A stretch of DNA of 22,670 nt from Nitrospinae bacterium RIFCSPLOWO2_12_39_16 (GTDB lineage Bacteria > Nitrospinota > Nitrospinia > UBA9942): assembly GCA_001805005.1 (NCBI GenBank), contig MHDO01000046.1, forward strand, positions 1 to 22,670, given 5' to 3'. Under the pieces are notes generated by a model. It ran no database searches and had not been told where the DNA came from. It was given only the letters and a program-made list of their open reading frames with translations. A program made the translations under genes and the position numbers. Positions 1-7,473 of this stretch are shown in pieces (the first letter of the stretch is position 1; every line of letters starts with the position of its first letter).

Positions 1-1675
1 CAAAGGATTTTGTAACAACTGCCTTTACGCCAAGATACATAGGTGCAAGTGCTGCATGCTCACGGCTTGAACCCTGTCCATAGTTTGCGCCGCCTATTAC
101 AAATCCTCCACCCATCTCCTTTGCCCTCTTCGGGAATGCCGGGTCGATAGGTGAAAAGACATGCTCTGCCATTGCAGGGATATTTGACCTCAATGGAAGA
201 ATCTTTGCACCTGCAGGCATTATATGGTCTGTAGTAATATTGTCACCCACTTTTATAATGACCTTTCCCTGAATTATATTCGGGAGGGGCTTAAATTCCG
301 GAAGTGGTTTTATATTAGGTCCTCTTATTATTTCAACAGTAGCAGCCTTCTTTGGTGGAAGAGGCTGGACAACCATATTATCATCTACAATGAATGTATT
401 TGGCATCTTTATATTTGGAGATTTTTTTCCGAGTTTTCTTGGGTCGGTTATGACGCCTTTCAATGCCGCAGCGGCAGCTACTTCAGGGCTTACCAGATAA
501 ACCTGCGCATCCTTTGTACCGCTTCTTCCTTCAAAATTCCTGTTAAATGTCCTTAAAGATACACTCTTTGTTGAAGGAGCCTGTCCCATTCCTATACATG
601 GCCCGCATGCACTCTCAAGAACCCTTGCACCTGCGGCTATCATGTTGGCAAGCCCGCCGTTCTTTGTTATCATCTCAAGCACCTGCTTTGAACCGGGGGC
701 AATTACAAGGCTTACATCAGGATGGACAGTCTTACCCTTTAATGCAGCAGCAACAGTCATCATATCCCTGTATGATGAATTGGTACAGCTTCCTATTGCA
801 ACCTGCTGGACAGGTGTCCCCTCTAATTCTTTCAGAGGGACGACATTATCAGGGGAATGTGGTTTTGCAACCATCGGCTCTATCTTGCTTAAATCCAATT
901 CTACAACCTCGTCATAAGAAGCATTCGGGTCAGCCTCCAATCGGCTCCATGATTTCTCCCTCTTCTGTGCCTTTAAGAATGCCTTTGTTACCTCATCACT
1001 CGGGAAAATAGAGGTAGTAGCACCAAGCTCTGCACCCATATTTGTTATAGTTGCCCTTTCAGGGACTGAAAGTGTCTTCACACCCGGACCGCCATACTCA
1101 ATAATCTTCCCAACTCCGCCCTTAACAGTAAGCCTTCTCAAAAGCTCAAGTATAATATCCTTTGCAGACACCCACGGCTGTAATTTACCTGTTAATTTTA
1201 CAAGGACCACCTTCGGCATGGAGAGGTAAAACGGGTCTCCCCCCATTGCAAGTGCAACATCAAGTCCGCCGGCACCTATGGCAATCATCCCAACACCACC
1301 GCATGTAGGTGTATGGCTATCAGAACCTAATAGTGTTTGTCCCGGGACACCGAATCTCTCAAGATGAACCTGATGGCAGATTCCGTTGCCGGGGCGGGAG
1401 AAATAGAGACCATATTTTGCGGCAATACTCTGGAGGAACCTGTGGTCATCCATATTCATAAAATCTGTTTGTAGTGTATTATGGTCAACATAACTTACTG
1501 AGAGTTTTGTCTTGACCCTCGGAACACCCAATGCCTCAAACTGAAGATATGCCATAGTCCCTGTGGCATCCTGTGTTAATGTCTGGTCCATCTTTATTGC
1601 AATCTTTTCACCAGCGGTCATGTTTCCTGAAACGATGTGCTTTTTAATTATCTTCTGAGTAATATTCATTGCCAT
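1..1675 (-). CDS. acn: Aconitate hydratase, Aquifex-type (3' end cut by window edge)
   Basis: Aconitase interconverts citrate and isocitrate in the TCA cycle and carries a [4Fe-4S] cluster. I translated the open minus-strand frame from the ATG at 1675; about 558 residues are visible and the stop lies outside the window. The three cluster cysteines are present: C297 in IGSCTNSS, and C357 and C360 in SACGPCIGMG. An early SYVDHN segment, the GSDSHTPTCGGVGM segment, and the start of the C-terminal swivel domain (VGDNITTDHIMPAGAK, then GANYGQGSSREHAA) follow the order expected when LeuC-like and LeuD-like parts are joined in one chain. The LeuC-like SDSHTPTCGG motif and compact size point to the short Aquifex-type family of about 650 residues, not to AcnA or AcnB. 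A homoaconitase or isopropylmalate isomerase is less likely because both domains are fused. A strong GGGGAGGG ribosome site precedes the start. It is divergent from the acyl-CoA synthetase gene. Confidence 0.93.
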   Translation of the reverse strand, partial: MAMNITQKIIKKHIVSGNMTAGEKIAIKMDQTLTQDATGTMAYLQFEALGVPRVKTKLSVSYVDHNTLQTDFMNMDDHRFLQSIAAKYGLYFSRPGNGICHQVHLERFGVPGQTLLGSDSHTPTCGGVGMIAIGAGGLDVALAMGGDPFYLSMPKVVLVKLTGKLQPWVSAKDIILELLRRLTVKGGVGKIIEYGGPGVKTLSVPERATITNMGAELGATTSIFPSDEVTKAFLKAQKREKSWSRLEADPNASYDEVVELDLSKIEPMVAKPHSPDNVVPLKELEGTPVQQVAIGSCTNSSYRDMMTVAAALKGKTVHPDVSLVIAPGSKQVLEMITKNGGLANMIAAGARVLESACGPCIGMGQAPSTKSVSLRTFNRNFEGRSGTKDAQVYLVSPEVAAAAALKGVITDPRKLGKKSPNIKMPNTFIVDDNMVVQPLPPKKAATVEIIRGPNIKPLPEFKPLPNIIQGKVIIKVGDNITTDHIMPAGAKILPLRSNIPAMAEHVFSPIDPAFPKRAKEMGGGFVIGGANYGQGSSREHAALAPMYLGVKAVVTKSF

Positions 1676-1926
1676 GTTATATCCCTCCCCAAAATAACTT
1701 TTTATATTCCAATATATTAAATTCTAAACCTTTGTTTTGAACATTTGGATTTCGGTCATTGGATATTGTTTAGAATTGAGGTAAATAATAATTTTAAAAA
1801 ATAAAAAAGTCAAGCTTTAAATTACTTTAAATTACTTTTTTATCAATCAGTTTGAGAGATATTTTAGCCGTTTGTTAAATGCTTTTCCTGATGACTTTTC
1901 ATGCTATTTTCTGCTATTTTAATACC
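1676..1926. promoter_or_regulatory. Divergent intergenic region between acn and the acyl-CoA synthetase gene
   Basis: This very AT-rich gap must hold the promoters for both divergent genes, but I cannot assign clean -35/-10 pairs. Two small structures are visible. A 10-base perfect inverted repeat (AATTCTAAAC at 1720-1729 and GTTTAGAATT at 1768-1777) could be an operator. A 10-base tandem repeat (CTTTAAATTA at 1815-1824 and again at 1825-1834, then CTTTTT) has helix-turn periodicity and sits about 90 bases before the likely synthetase start. Confidence 0.35.
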
Positions 1927-3645
1927 ATGCAAAAACAGTGGCTTAAAAAATATCCTGCCAATATCCCTGAATCAATTCAATATCCTCATAAAACAATATC
2001 AGATTTTCTATCAGATACAGCAGAAAGATTTCCCCAGAAAACAGCCATAATATTCTTTGGCAAAAAGATAAACTACAAAGAACTCCACAGCCTAACAATC
2101 AAGTTTGCCAATGCATTGGTTAATATGGGAGTTAAAAAGGGTGACAGGGTTGCAATAATGCTTCCGAATTGTCCACATGAGGTAATTGCTTATTACTCCG
2201 TCCTCAAAATTGGGGCTATAGTCGTCCAGTTCAATCCGTTATATACAGAAAGAGAAACAGAATACCAATTAAACGATTCGGGCTCTGAGACAATAATAGC
2301 CCTTGATACACTTTATCCGAATTTCAAAAATATCATCAATAAAACTCGGATTAAAAATATTATTCTGTGCAGTGTATCCGATTTTCTCCCATTTCCTAAA
2401 AATTTCCTATACAGACTGAAGGAGAAAAAAGAGATGCTGAAACAGGTTCAGCATGACAGAAAAAAGGATACATCATCTGTCACTTTTTTAAAACTTATAA
2501 AGAAATCTTCTTCAAATCCCCCCTCACCCCCCTTTGGAAAAGGGGGATTAAGGGGGATTTCACCTGATGACATTGCCCTTCTTCAATACACAGGAGGAAC
2601 AACAGGCATTCCAAAGGGTGCAATTCTCACTCACAGAAATTTAGTTGCAAATACAATCCAGTGCCGTCACTGGTTCTCAAAGGCAGAGGTCGGAAAGGAG
2701 ACATTTCTCTCTGTCCTCCCATTTTTTCATATCTTCGGTATGACATCATCCTTGAACCTTCCTGTCCATTTAGCCTCATCAATGATACTCCTGCCAAGAT
2801 TCAAACCTTTGGATGTCTTAAAGGCAATAGAACGATACAGGGCAAGTATATTTATAGGTGTCCCTGCAATGTTCTCAGCAATAAATGGTGAGTTAAGGCA
2901 TGAGAACAAATATAATCTGTCATCTATGAAATTCTGTGTAAGTGGGGCAGCCCCACTCCCTCATGACATGGCAGTAAGATTTGAAACCTTGACAGATGTA
3001 AAGGTTATAGAAGGTTACGGACTTACTGAGGCATCCCCAGTAACACACTGTAATCCTATATATGGGGAGAGGAAATTCGGCAGCATAGGACTTCCCTTGC
3101 CTGACACTGAATGCAGTATTGTTGACTTGATAACAGGGGCAGAGCTTCAGACAGGTGAAATAGGAGAAATTGCAATAAGAGGACCTCAAATTATGAAGGG
3201 TTATTGGAAGAATGAGAAGGAAACTGATATGGTTTTAAAGAATGGATGGCTCTTCACTGGCGATATAGGGAGAATGGATGAAGATGGATTTTTCTATATT
3301 GTTGACAGGAAAAAGGAGATGATAATCTCAGGCGGTTATAACATATATCCGAGAGAGATTGAGGAGCTCTTAAACAAACACCCAAAGGTGAAGGAGTCTG
3401 CTGTAATCGGCATACCTTATAAATCCATTGGTGATATACCAAAGGCATTTATTGTATTAAAAGATGGAGAATCTGCAGATGAAGATAAGATTATCAATTA
3501 TTGCAAGGCTAATCTGACAAAATATAAAGTCCCTAAAAAGGTTGAATTCAGGAAAGAACTCCCGAAGAGTCTCATTGGCAAAGTCCTTAAAAAGGTATTA
3601 AAGGAAGAGGAGAGGTCAAAAAAAATACTTGACGAAACAAGATAA
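1927..3645 (+). CDS. fadD: Long-chain fatty-acid--CoA ligase (AMP-binding enzyme) with repeat-derived insertions
   Basis: The enzyme activates a fatty acid to acyl-AMP and then acyl-CoA. Numbered from the ATG at 1927, the hallmarks of the adenylate-forming family are the P-loop YTGGTTGIPKG (about 222-232), EGYGLTEASP (about 362), GWLFTGD (about 440), the hinge DRKKEMIISGG (about 460) and the C-terminal catalytic lysine in LPKSLIGK (about 552). I chose 1927 over the ATG at 1879 because family members begin with a W-L-K-x-Y-P motif as here (MQKQWLKKYP). The earlier start adds an unrelated hydrophobic 16-residue leader, and neither start has a good ribosome site. The linker just before the P-loop contains two stretches encoded by interspersed repeats, EMLKQVQHDR and NPPSPPFGKGGLRG. 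Chain-length specificity cannot be read from sequence. The toxin-antitoxin pair starts 7 bases after the stop and is probably co-transcribed. Confidence 0.9.
   Translation: MQKQWLKKYPANIPESIQYPHKTISDFLSDTAERFPQKTAIIFFGKKINYKELHSLTIKFANALVNMGVKKGDRVAIMLPNCPHEVIAYYSVLKIGAIVVQFNPLYTERETEYQLNDSGSETIIALDTLYPNFKNIINKTRIKNIILCSVSDFLPFPKNFLYRLKEKKEMLKQVQHDRKKDTSSVTFLKLIKKSSSNPPSPPFGKGGLRGISPDDIALLQYTGGTTGIPKGAILTHRNLVANTIQCRHWFSKAEVGKETFLSVLPFFHIFGMTSSLNLPVHLASSMILLPRFKPLDVLKAIERYRASIFIGVPAMFSAINGELRHENKYNLSSMKFCVSGAAPLPHDMAVRFETLTDVKVIEGYGLTEASPVTHCNPIYGERKFGSIGLPLPDTECSIVDLITGAELQTGEIGEIAIRGPQIMKGYWKNEKETDMVLKNGWLFTGDIGRMDEDGFFYIVDRKKEMIISGGYNIYPREIEELLNKHPKVKESAVIGIPYKSIGDIPKAFIVLKDGESADEDKIINYCKANLTKYKVPKKVEFRKELPKSLIGKVLKKVLKEEERSKKILDETR
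2434..2454. repeat. Short palindromic repeat inside the acyl-CoA synthetase gene
   Basis: Perfect 8-base arms (ATGCTGAA and TTCAGCAT) flank a 5-base loop. The element reads in frame as part of EMLKQVQHDR. Repeats of the form GATGCTGAAAC..GTTCAGCATGAC are, from memory, a common interspersed element in environmental bacterial genomes. Confidence 0.7.
2514..2560. repeat. C-rich/G-rich palindromic repeat inside the acyl-CoA synthetase gene
   Basis: An AAATCCCCC arm and C-runs on the left mirror AAAAGGGGG and GGGGGATTT on the right around a TTTGG loop. It is translated in frame as NPPSPPFGKGGLRG, a peptide I recognise as the usual product when this interspersed repeat lies within a gene. It sits in the linker immediately before the P-loop domain. 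Confidence 0.75.
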
Positions 3646-3652
3646 AGGTAGT

Positions 3653-3895
3653 ATGTTAAAGAATATGAAAGTCAAGACATCTATAACCCTCTCAGAAGAA
3701 CTGATTAAAAGCATTGATGAATTATTTGGCGAGCAAAAGAACAGGTCAGAATTCATTGAGGAGGCAGTAAGGGATTTCATTGAAAGGCAGGCACAAAGAA
3801 GAAGGGATTTGAAAGACCTTAATATCCTCAACAAAAAAGCAAATGAACTCAATAAAGAGGCAGGTGATGTTCTGTCTTATCAGATAAATTTATGA
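3653..3895 (+). CDS. Ribbon-helix-helix antitoxin (CopG/MazE-like)
   Basis: This roughly 80-residue protein should bind DNA as a dimer and neutralise the toxin encoded next to it. The N-terminal VKTSITLSEELIKSIDEL is the beta-strand and first helix of a ribbon-helix-helix fold, followed by RSEFIEEAVRDFIE as the second helix. The charged C-terminal tail is the usual toxin-wrapping part. I chose the ATG at 3653 because AAAGG lies 4 bases upstream; the frame is open to an ATG at 3629 inside the synthetase gene, and an ATG at 3665 is also possible. Its stop overlaps the toxin start in an ATGA, typical of translational coupling. Autoregulation is expected for the family but no operator is evident. 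The pair follows the synthetase stop directly, so an operator would have to lie within that gene. Confidence 0.82.
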   Translation: MLKNMKVKTSITLSEELIKSIDELFGEQKNRSEFIEEAVRDFIERQAQRRRDLKDLNILNKKANELNKEAGDVLSYQINL

Positions 3896-4215
3896 GGAGA
3901 GGGGAACTTTATCGTGTATATAAAGGTATTTCTCATGACCCTAAAAAATATCGTGTATTTGTTGTAGTGAGCCGTCAGGTGCTTATTGATTCAAGGTTTT
4001 CTACCCTAATTTGTGCACCTATTTATTCAAGTTATGATGGACTGTCTACTCAAGTAAGGGTGGGGATTGAAGAAGGTTTAAAACACGAGAGCAGCATTCA
4101 CTGTGATGAACTCGTCAGCATTCCAAAAATATCTCTGACTCATTATATCGGCTCACTTTCTGCTGAAAAGGTTCAACAACTAAATGATGCAATTAGAGTT
4201 GCTCTAAGCCTTTAA
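3892..4215 (+). CDS. mazF: MazF/PemK-family mRNA interferase toxin
   Basis: MazF/PemK toxins are small SH3-like-fold ribonucleases that cut mRNA at short sequence motifs. At 107 residues the length is right. Family features are the N-terminal RRGELYRV strand, a conserved arginine and strand in YRVFVVVSRQ, ICAPIYSS, and the C-terminal block SSIHCDELVSIPKISL followed by GSLS. The ATG overlaps the antitoxin stop by 4 bases. The 3' end overlaps the convergent histidine kinase gene by 12 bases, so no terminator separates them. All recognisable family blocks are present, so it looks intact. The cut-site specificity cannot be predicted here. Confidence 0.88.
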   Translation: MRRGELYRVYKGISHDPKKYRVFVVVSRQVLIDSRFSTLICAPIYSSYDGLSTQVRVGIEEGLKHESSIHCDELVSIPKISLTHYIGSLSAEKVQQLNDAIRVALSL

Positions 4216-7200
4216 CCCAAATTTCGGATTATTCGGGCTGTCTATCACCTCCCTCACTTTTTTTAAAAGTTTATTTGGGGTAATAGGTTTAAATAAAAGG
4301 CTTATCCCATCCTCGCTTATATCCTTCGTCTTTATCTGGTCTGCTGTATATCCACTTACAAAAATGACCTTAATATCAGGACTTATCTTTTTAATCTCTT
4401 CATAAACCTCTTTCCCGCTCTTTTTTGGCATTATCATATCGGATATAATGAGTTTTATATTATCCTTATTTTCATTAAACTTTTGAACTGCATCCTCTCC
4501 ATCAACAGCCTCTATGACTTTATACCCATACTCTTCAAGTATTACCCTTGTAGTCTCCCTTACAATTGAATTATCCTCTACAAAAAGAAGTGTCTCACTT
4601 CCACTAACAGTGGTAATAACCTCTATCGGTTTTCTTTCTTTAGCCTCTTGAGTTGTCAATGGCAGATATATCTTAAACTCGGTTCCATTGCCGGGCTCAC
4701 TAAAGACATTAATAAAACCATTGTGCTGTTTGATAATACCGTATGATATTGACAATCCAAGCCCTGTCCCCTTTCCAAGACCCTTCGTAGTAAAGAATGG
4801 CTCAAATATCTTTTTCCTTGTCTCTTCATCCATGCCGACACCTGTATCAGCAAAGTTTATCATTGCATAACTCCCCGGTTTACCATAGCCGTATGCCCTG
4901 ATAAATTCACCATTAATCTCATATAGGGATGTGCTTATAGTTATCTTCCCTCCATTAAGCATTGCATCCCTTGCATTTGTTGCAAGGTTCATCAATATCT
5001 GGTCAATCTGCACCTCGTCTATATTAACATTCAATGCCCTGTCAGTAAGATTTGTATTCAGCTCAATATCCTCACTAATCAGCCTCATCAGTATTTTTTC
5101 AGTTCTTTCAATAAGCCCATTCAAATCTACAACCTGCGGATTTATCACCTGTTTTCGAGTGAATGCAAGAATTCCCTTTGTCAGACTTGCACCTTTCTCT
5201 GAGGCTGAAATTATCTGCTCTGCAAATTTTTTTGTAGTTTCATCCCCCCCCTTTTTCATAATCAAAAGGTTTCCGTAATTCATTATTGCAGACAGAATAT
5301 TATTAAAATCATGGGCAATGCCTCCAGCGAGTATCCCCACCGACTCCATTTTTTGGGAATGCCTCAACTGGTCTTCAAGTTTCTTTTTTTCTGTGATTTC
5401 CTCAATAATTCCCTCCAAATAGATATTACCATTATCGCCTTTTTTTAATACAGTTGAAACAGATGTCCAGATTTTATTTCCCTTTATTGTAATAAATGGA
5501 ATCTCTTCATCAATCACAGATTCACCCTTCAACAACCTGTCAACTATCTCCTTGAGCTTGTTTTTATTTTCCAATAAATGAAGGACATTATGTTTAAGAA
5601 GTTCCTCTCTTGAATCAGCCTCAACCATCATCACACATGCTTTATTAACCTCAATCATTTTACCATCAGTATCAATCTTGAAAACTCCTGCATTAAGGCT
5701 GTTGATCAATTCCTCATATTTCCGCTGTAGCTCAAGCTGAAACATCTCCATCTTCTTCCGTTCAGTAATATCCTGAATTGTCCCGACCATACGGACAGGT
5801 TCACCTGTGCTATTTAAAGCAACCACACCCTGTTCGTGGATAAACTTCTCTCCACCTCCTTTAAGAACTATCCTGTAGTCAATAGAGTATGGTTTTTTAT
5901 TGTAAAGTGCATCATTGACAGCACTCTTAACAAACTCCCTGTCATCAGGATGAACAAACTTTAAAAATCTGCTGTCTTCAAATTTATCTAACTCTACGCC
6001 AAAGATATTGTAAATCTCATCTGACCAGTAAAGCTTATCTTTAACTATGTCCCACTCCCAGTTTCCAAGCCTTGCTATATGCTGTGCCTCTTTCAGCTTC
6101 TTTCCTCTCTCTTCAAGCTCGTTAGTCCTCCTGCTAATCTCAGATGTCATCCTGTTAAAAGACCTTGAAAGAATACCGATCTCGTCCTCTTCCTGAATAG
6201 GGATATCAATCTCATATCTACCCGTTGCAATATCTTCTGCAGCAGCCGAGACCCTCTGTATTCGCATAACAACATCCTTAAAAAAGATGATAAACATTAC
6301 AATAATTATTCCAATGACGATAGAAGCAGTTATCATCATATTCCTTCCTATTATCCTCGTATGGGCAAGGATATCATCAACATCCTCTTCCATAATTAAT
6401 ACCCATTCCATTTCAGGCAGATATTCTGATGCACCTGCAACCCTTATTTTCCTGTAGTTATCATAGAAACCAGAGAACTCTTCATTTGATTCCAGTGCCT
6501 TCTTAACTGGCAGAGTATCTATTATGTAATTTAATTCTATGTCATTGACAAATGAAGACTTGCTGATTAACCTTTTTTCCCTGTTGACCAGATATATCTT
6601 TATTCTATGTCTTTTCAGTTCTGCTTCGGTTATCCTTTTTTCGCCCTCATATTCCTCCGTTTCAATTCTTTCAAGTATTGAGTTTAATTCCGATATGTGG
6701 ATAAAATTGGCAATAACTCCAATAGGTCTCCCTGTTGAAATGTTTAAGAGAGGGGCTAATGCTACAATTTCTGGCAATTCTGGAGATGCTGTCCTTTTTT
6801 CAGCCACACTCACCCTCTCTTTTCCTTTCTTAAAAAAATTCTCCCCTGACAAATCACTTCCCACTGCAGAGAGGTCTGTGGATGTCAGAACTCTCCCGTC
6901 AGGGGAAATAATACTGATGGTATGAATTGACTTATCTATAACTATCTTATTTTTTAAAATATAATCGCTGAGGTTCTTAACAGCAGACTGCTGTCCTTCA
7001 AGGATACTCTGGGTTCCGTTTCTTATGACACCGTCACTTGAAAAATCCTGCACGCGATTCATTGATTTCTCAAGGAACTGAGATACAACCTCCTCATAAA
7101 CAAATGCCTGACTGCTTAAATCCTCAAGGGCATGTCCCATTAAAATCTTTCTGTTTATATTGAAGTTATAGACAAAGGCGATGATTAAAGGCAGGAATAC

Positions 7201-7254
7201 CACTATTACGGCAAGAAATGTTTTCTGTAGGAGAGATAAAGAAATTTTTTTCAT
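4204..7254 (-). CDS. Hybrid sensor histidine kinase (Cache-HAMP-PAS-PAS-HisKA-HATPase-REC)
   Basis: A 1016-residue membrane sensor. A transmembrane segment (about 11-30) and a second (about 305-326) bracket a periplasmic region of roughly 270 residues that resembles a double Cache ligand-binding domain. A HAMP linker (about 327-380) and two PAS/PAC domains (about 390-500 and 510-622) follow. The kinase core has the phospho-acceptor H648 in GGIAHDFNN, the N box NLATNARDAM (756), G1 DTGVGMD (803), F box IFEPFF and G2 GLGKGTGLGL (825). The C-terminal receiver domain (about 888-1003) has acidic E893/D894, phospho-acceptor D939 in ISDMIMP and K989. The AHDFNN H-box is typical of kinases with an attached receiver. 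No DNA-binding output domain and no response-regulator gene are adjacent, so the signal and target are unknown. The start has no obvious ribosome site. Confidence 0.93.
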   Translation of the reverse strand: MKKISLSLLQKTFLAVIVVFLPLIIAFVYNFNINRKILMGHALEDLSSQAFVYEEVVSQFLEKSMNRVQDFSSDGVIRNGTQSILEGQQSAVKNLSDYILKNKIVIDKSIHTISIISPDGRVLTSTDLSAVGSDLSGENFFKKGKERVSVAEKRTASPELPEIVALAPLLNISTGRPIGVIANFIHISELNSILERIETEEYEGEKRITEAELKRHRIKIYLVNREKRLISKSSFVNDIELNYIIDTLPVKKALESNEEFSGFYDNYRKIRVAGASEYLPEMEWVLIMEEDVDDILAHTRIIGRNMMITASIVIGIIIVMFIIFFKDVVMRIQRVSAAAEDIATGRYEIDIPIQEEDEIGILSRSFNRMTSEISRRTNELEERGKKLKEAQHIARLGNWEWDIVKDKLYWSDEIYNIFGVELDKFEDSRFLKFVHPDDREFVKSAVNDALYNKKPYSIDYRIVLKGGGEKFIHEQGVVALNSTGEPVRMVGTIQDITERKKMEMFQLELQRKYEELINSLNAGVFKIDTDGKMIEVNKACVMMVEADSREELLKHNVLHLLENKNKLKEIVDRLLKGESVIDEEIPFITIKGNKIWTSVSTVLKKGDNGNIYLEGIIEEITEKKKLEDQLRHSQKMESVGILAGGIAHDFNNILSAIMNYGNLLIMKKGGDETTKKFAEQIISASEKGASLTKGILAFTRKQVINPQVVDLNGLIERTEKILMRLISEDIELNTNLTDRALNVNIDEVQIDQILMNLATNARDAMLNGGKITISTSLYEINGEFIRAYGYGKPGSYAMINFADTGVGMDEETRKKIFEPFFTTKGLGKGTGLGLSISYGIIKQHNGFINVFSEPGNGTEFKIYLPLTTQEAKERKPIEVITTVSGSETLLFVEDNSIVRETTRVILEEYGYKVIEAVDGEDAVQKFNENKDNIKLIISDMIMPKKSGKEVYEEIKKISPDIKVIFVSGYTADQIKTKDISEDGISLLFKPITPNKLLKKVREVIDSPNNPKFGLKA

Positions 7255-7294
7255 TCAGTATCGTAACCCATATTTCAAGAAAAAAACTTAATTT

Positions 7295-7457
7295 TAACCA
7301 CTGAGGCACTGAGAGAGACAAAAGAAAAAAAGATTAAGGAGAAAGGGAGAAGAGGGAGAGATGGAAAAAAGGTAAAATATATTTTCCATTCATCTTTTCT
7401 TAAATTTCCCTATTTCTCCTTATTGTTTTCCTCTGTGTCTCCGTGCCTCTGTGGTAA
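7295..7457. repeat. Long imperfect inverted repeat between hemG and the histidine kinase gene
   Basis: The left arm (about 7295-7345, CCACTGAGGCACTGAGAGAG, then purine-rich to AAGGAGAAAG) is roughly complementary to the right arm (about 7414-7457, TCTCCTTATTG through GTGTCTCCGTGCCTCTGTGG). The whole could fold into one long interrupted hairpin. Text of the form CCACAGAGGCACGGAGACAC is a repeat type I have seen in many environmental genomes. It fills most of the 219-base gap; I see no gene there. Confidence 0.75.
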
Positions 7458-7473
7458 ATTATATATTTTTTCT

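Noticed and set aside
224..1011. Plus-strand open frames opposite the aconitase gene
   Set aside because: The minus strand gives an uninterrupted aconitase with all three cluster cysteines; the plus-strand products have no family features.
1704..1777. Pseudoknot-like riboswitch in the acn / acyl-CoA synthetase gap
   Set aside because: Two interleaved complementary pairs exist (near 1704/1759 and 1720/1768), but they are short and AT-rich, on no known riboswitch scaffold, and could arise by chance in this composition.
1879..1926. Upstream ATG giving a hydrophobic leader on the acyl-CoA synthetase
   Set aside because: It could look like a signal or membrane anchor, but family proteins start at the W-L-K-x-Y-P motif corresponding to the ATG at 1927, and no ribosome site supports the longer form.
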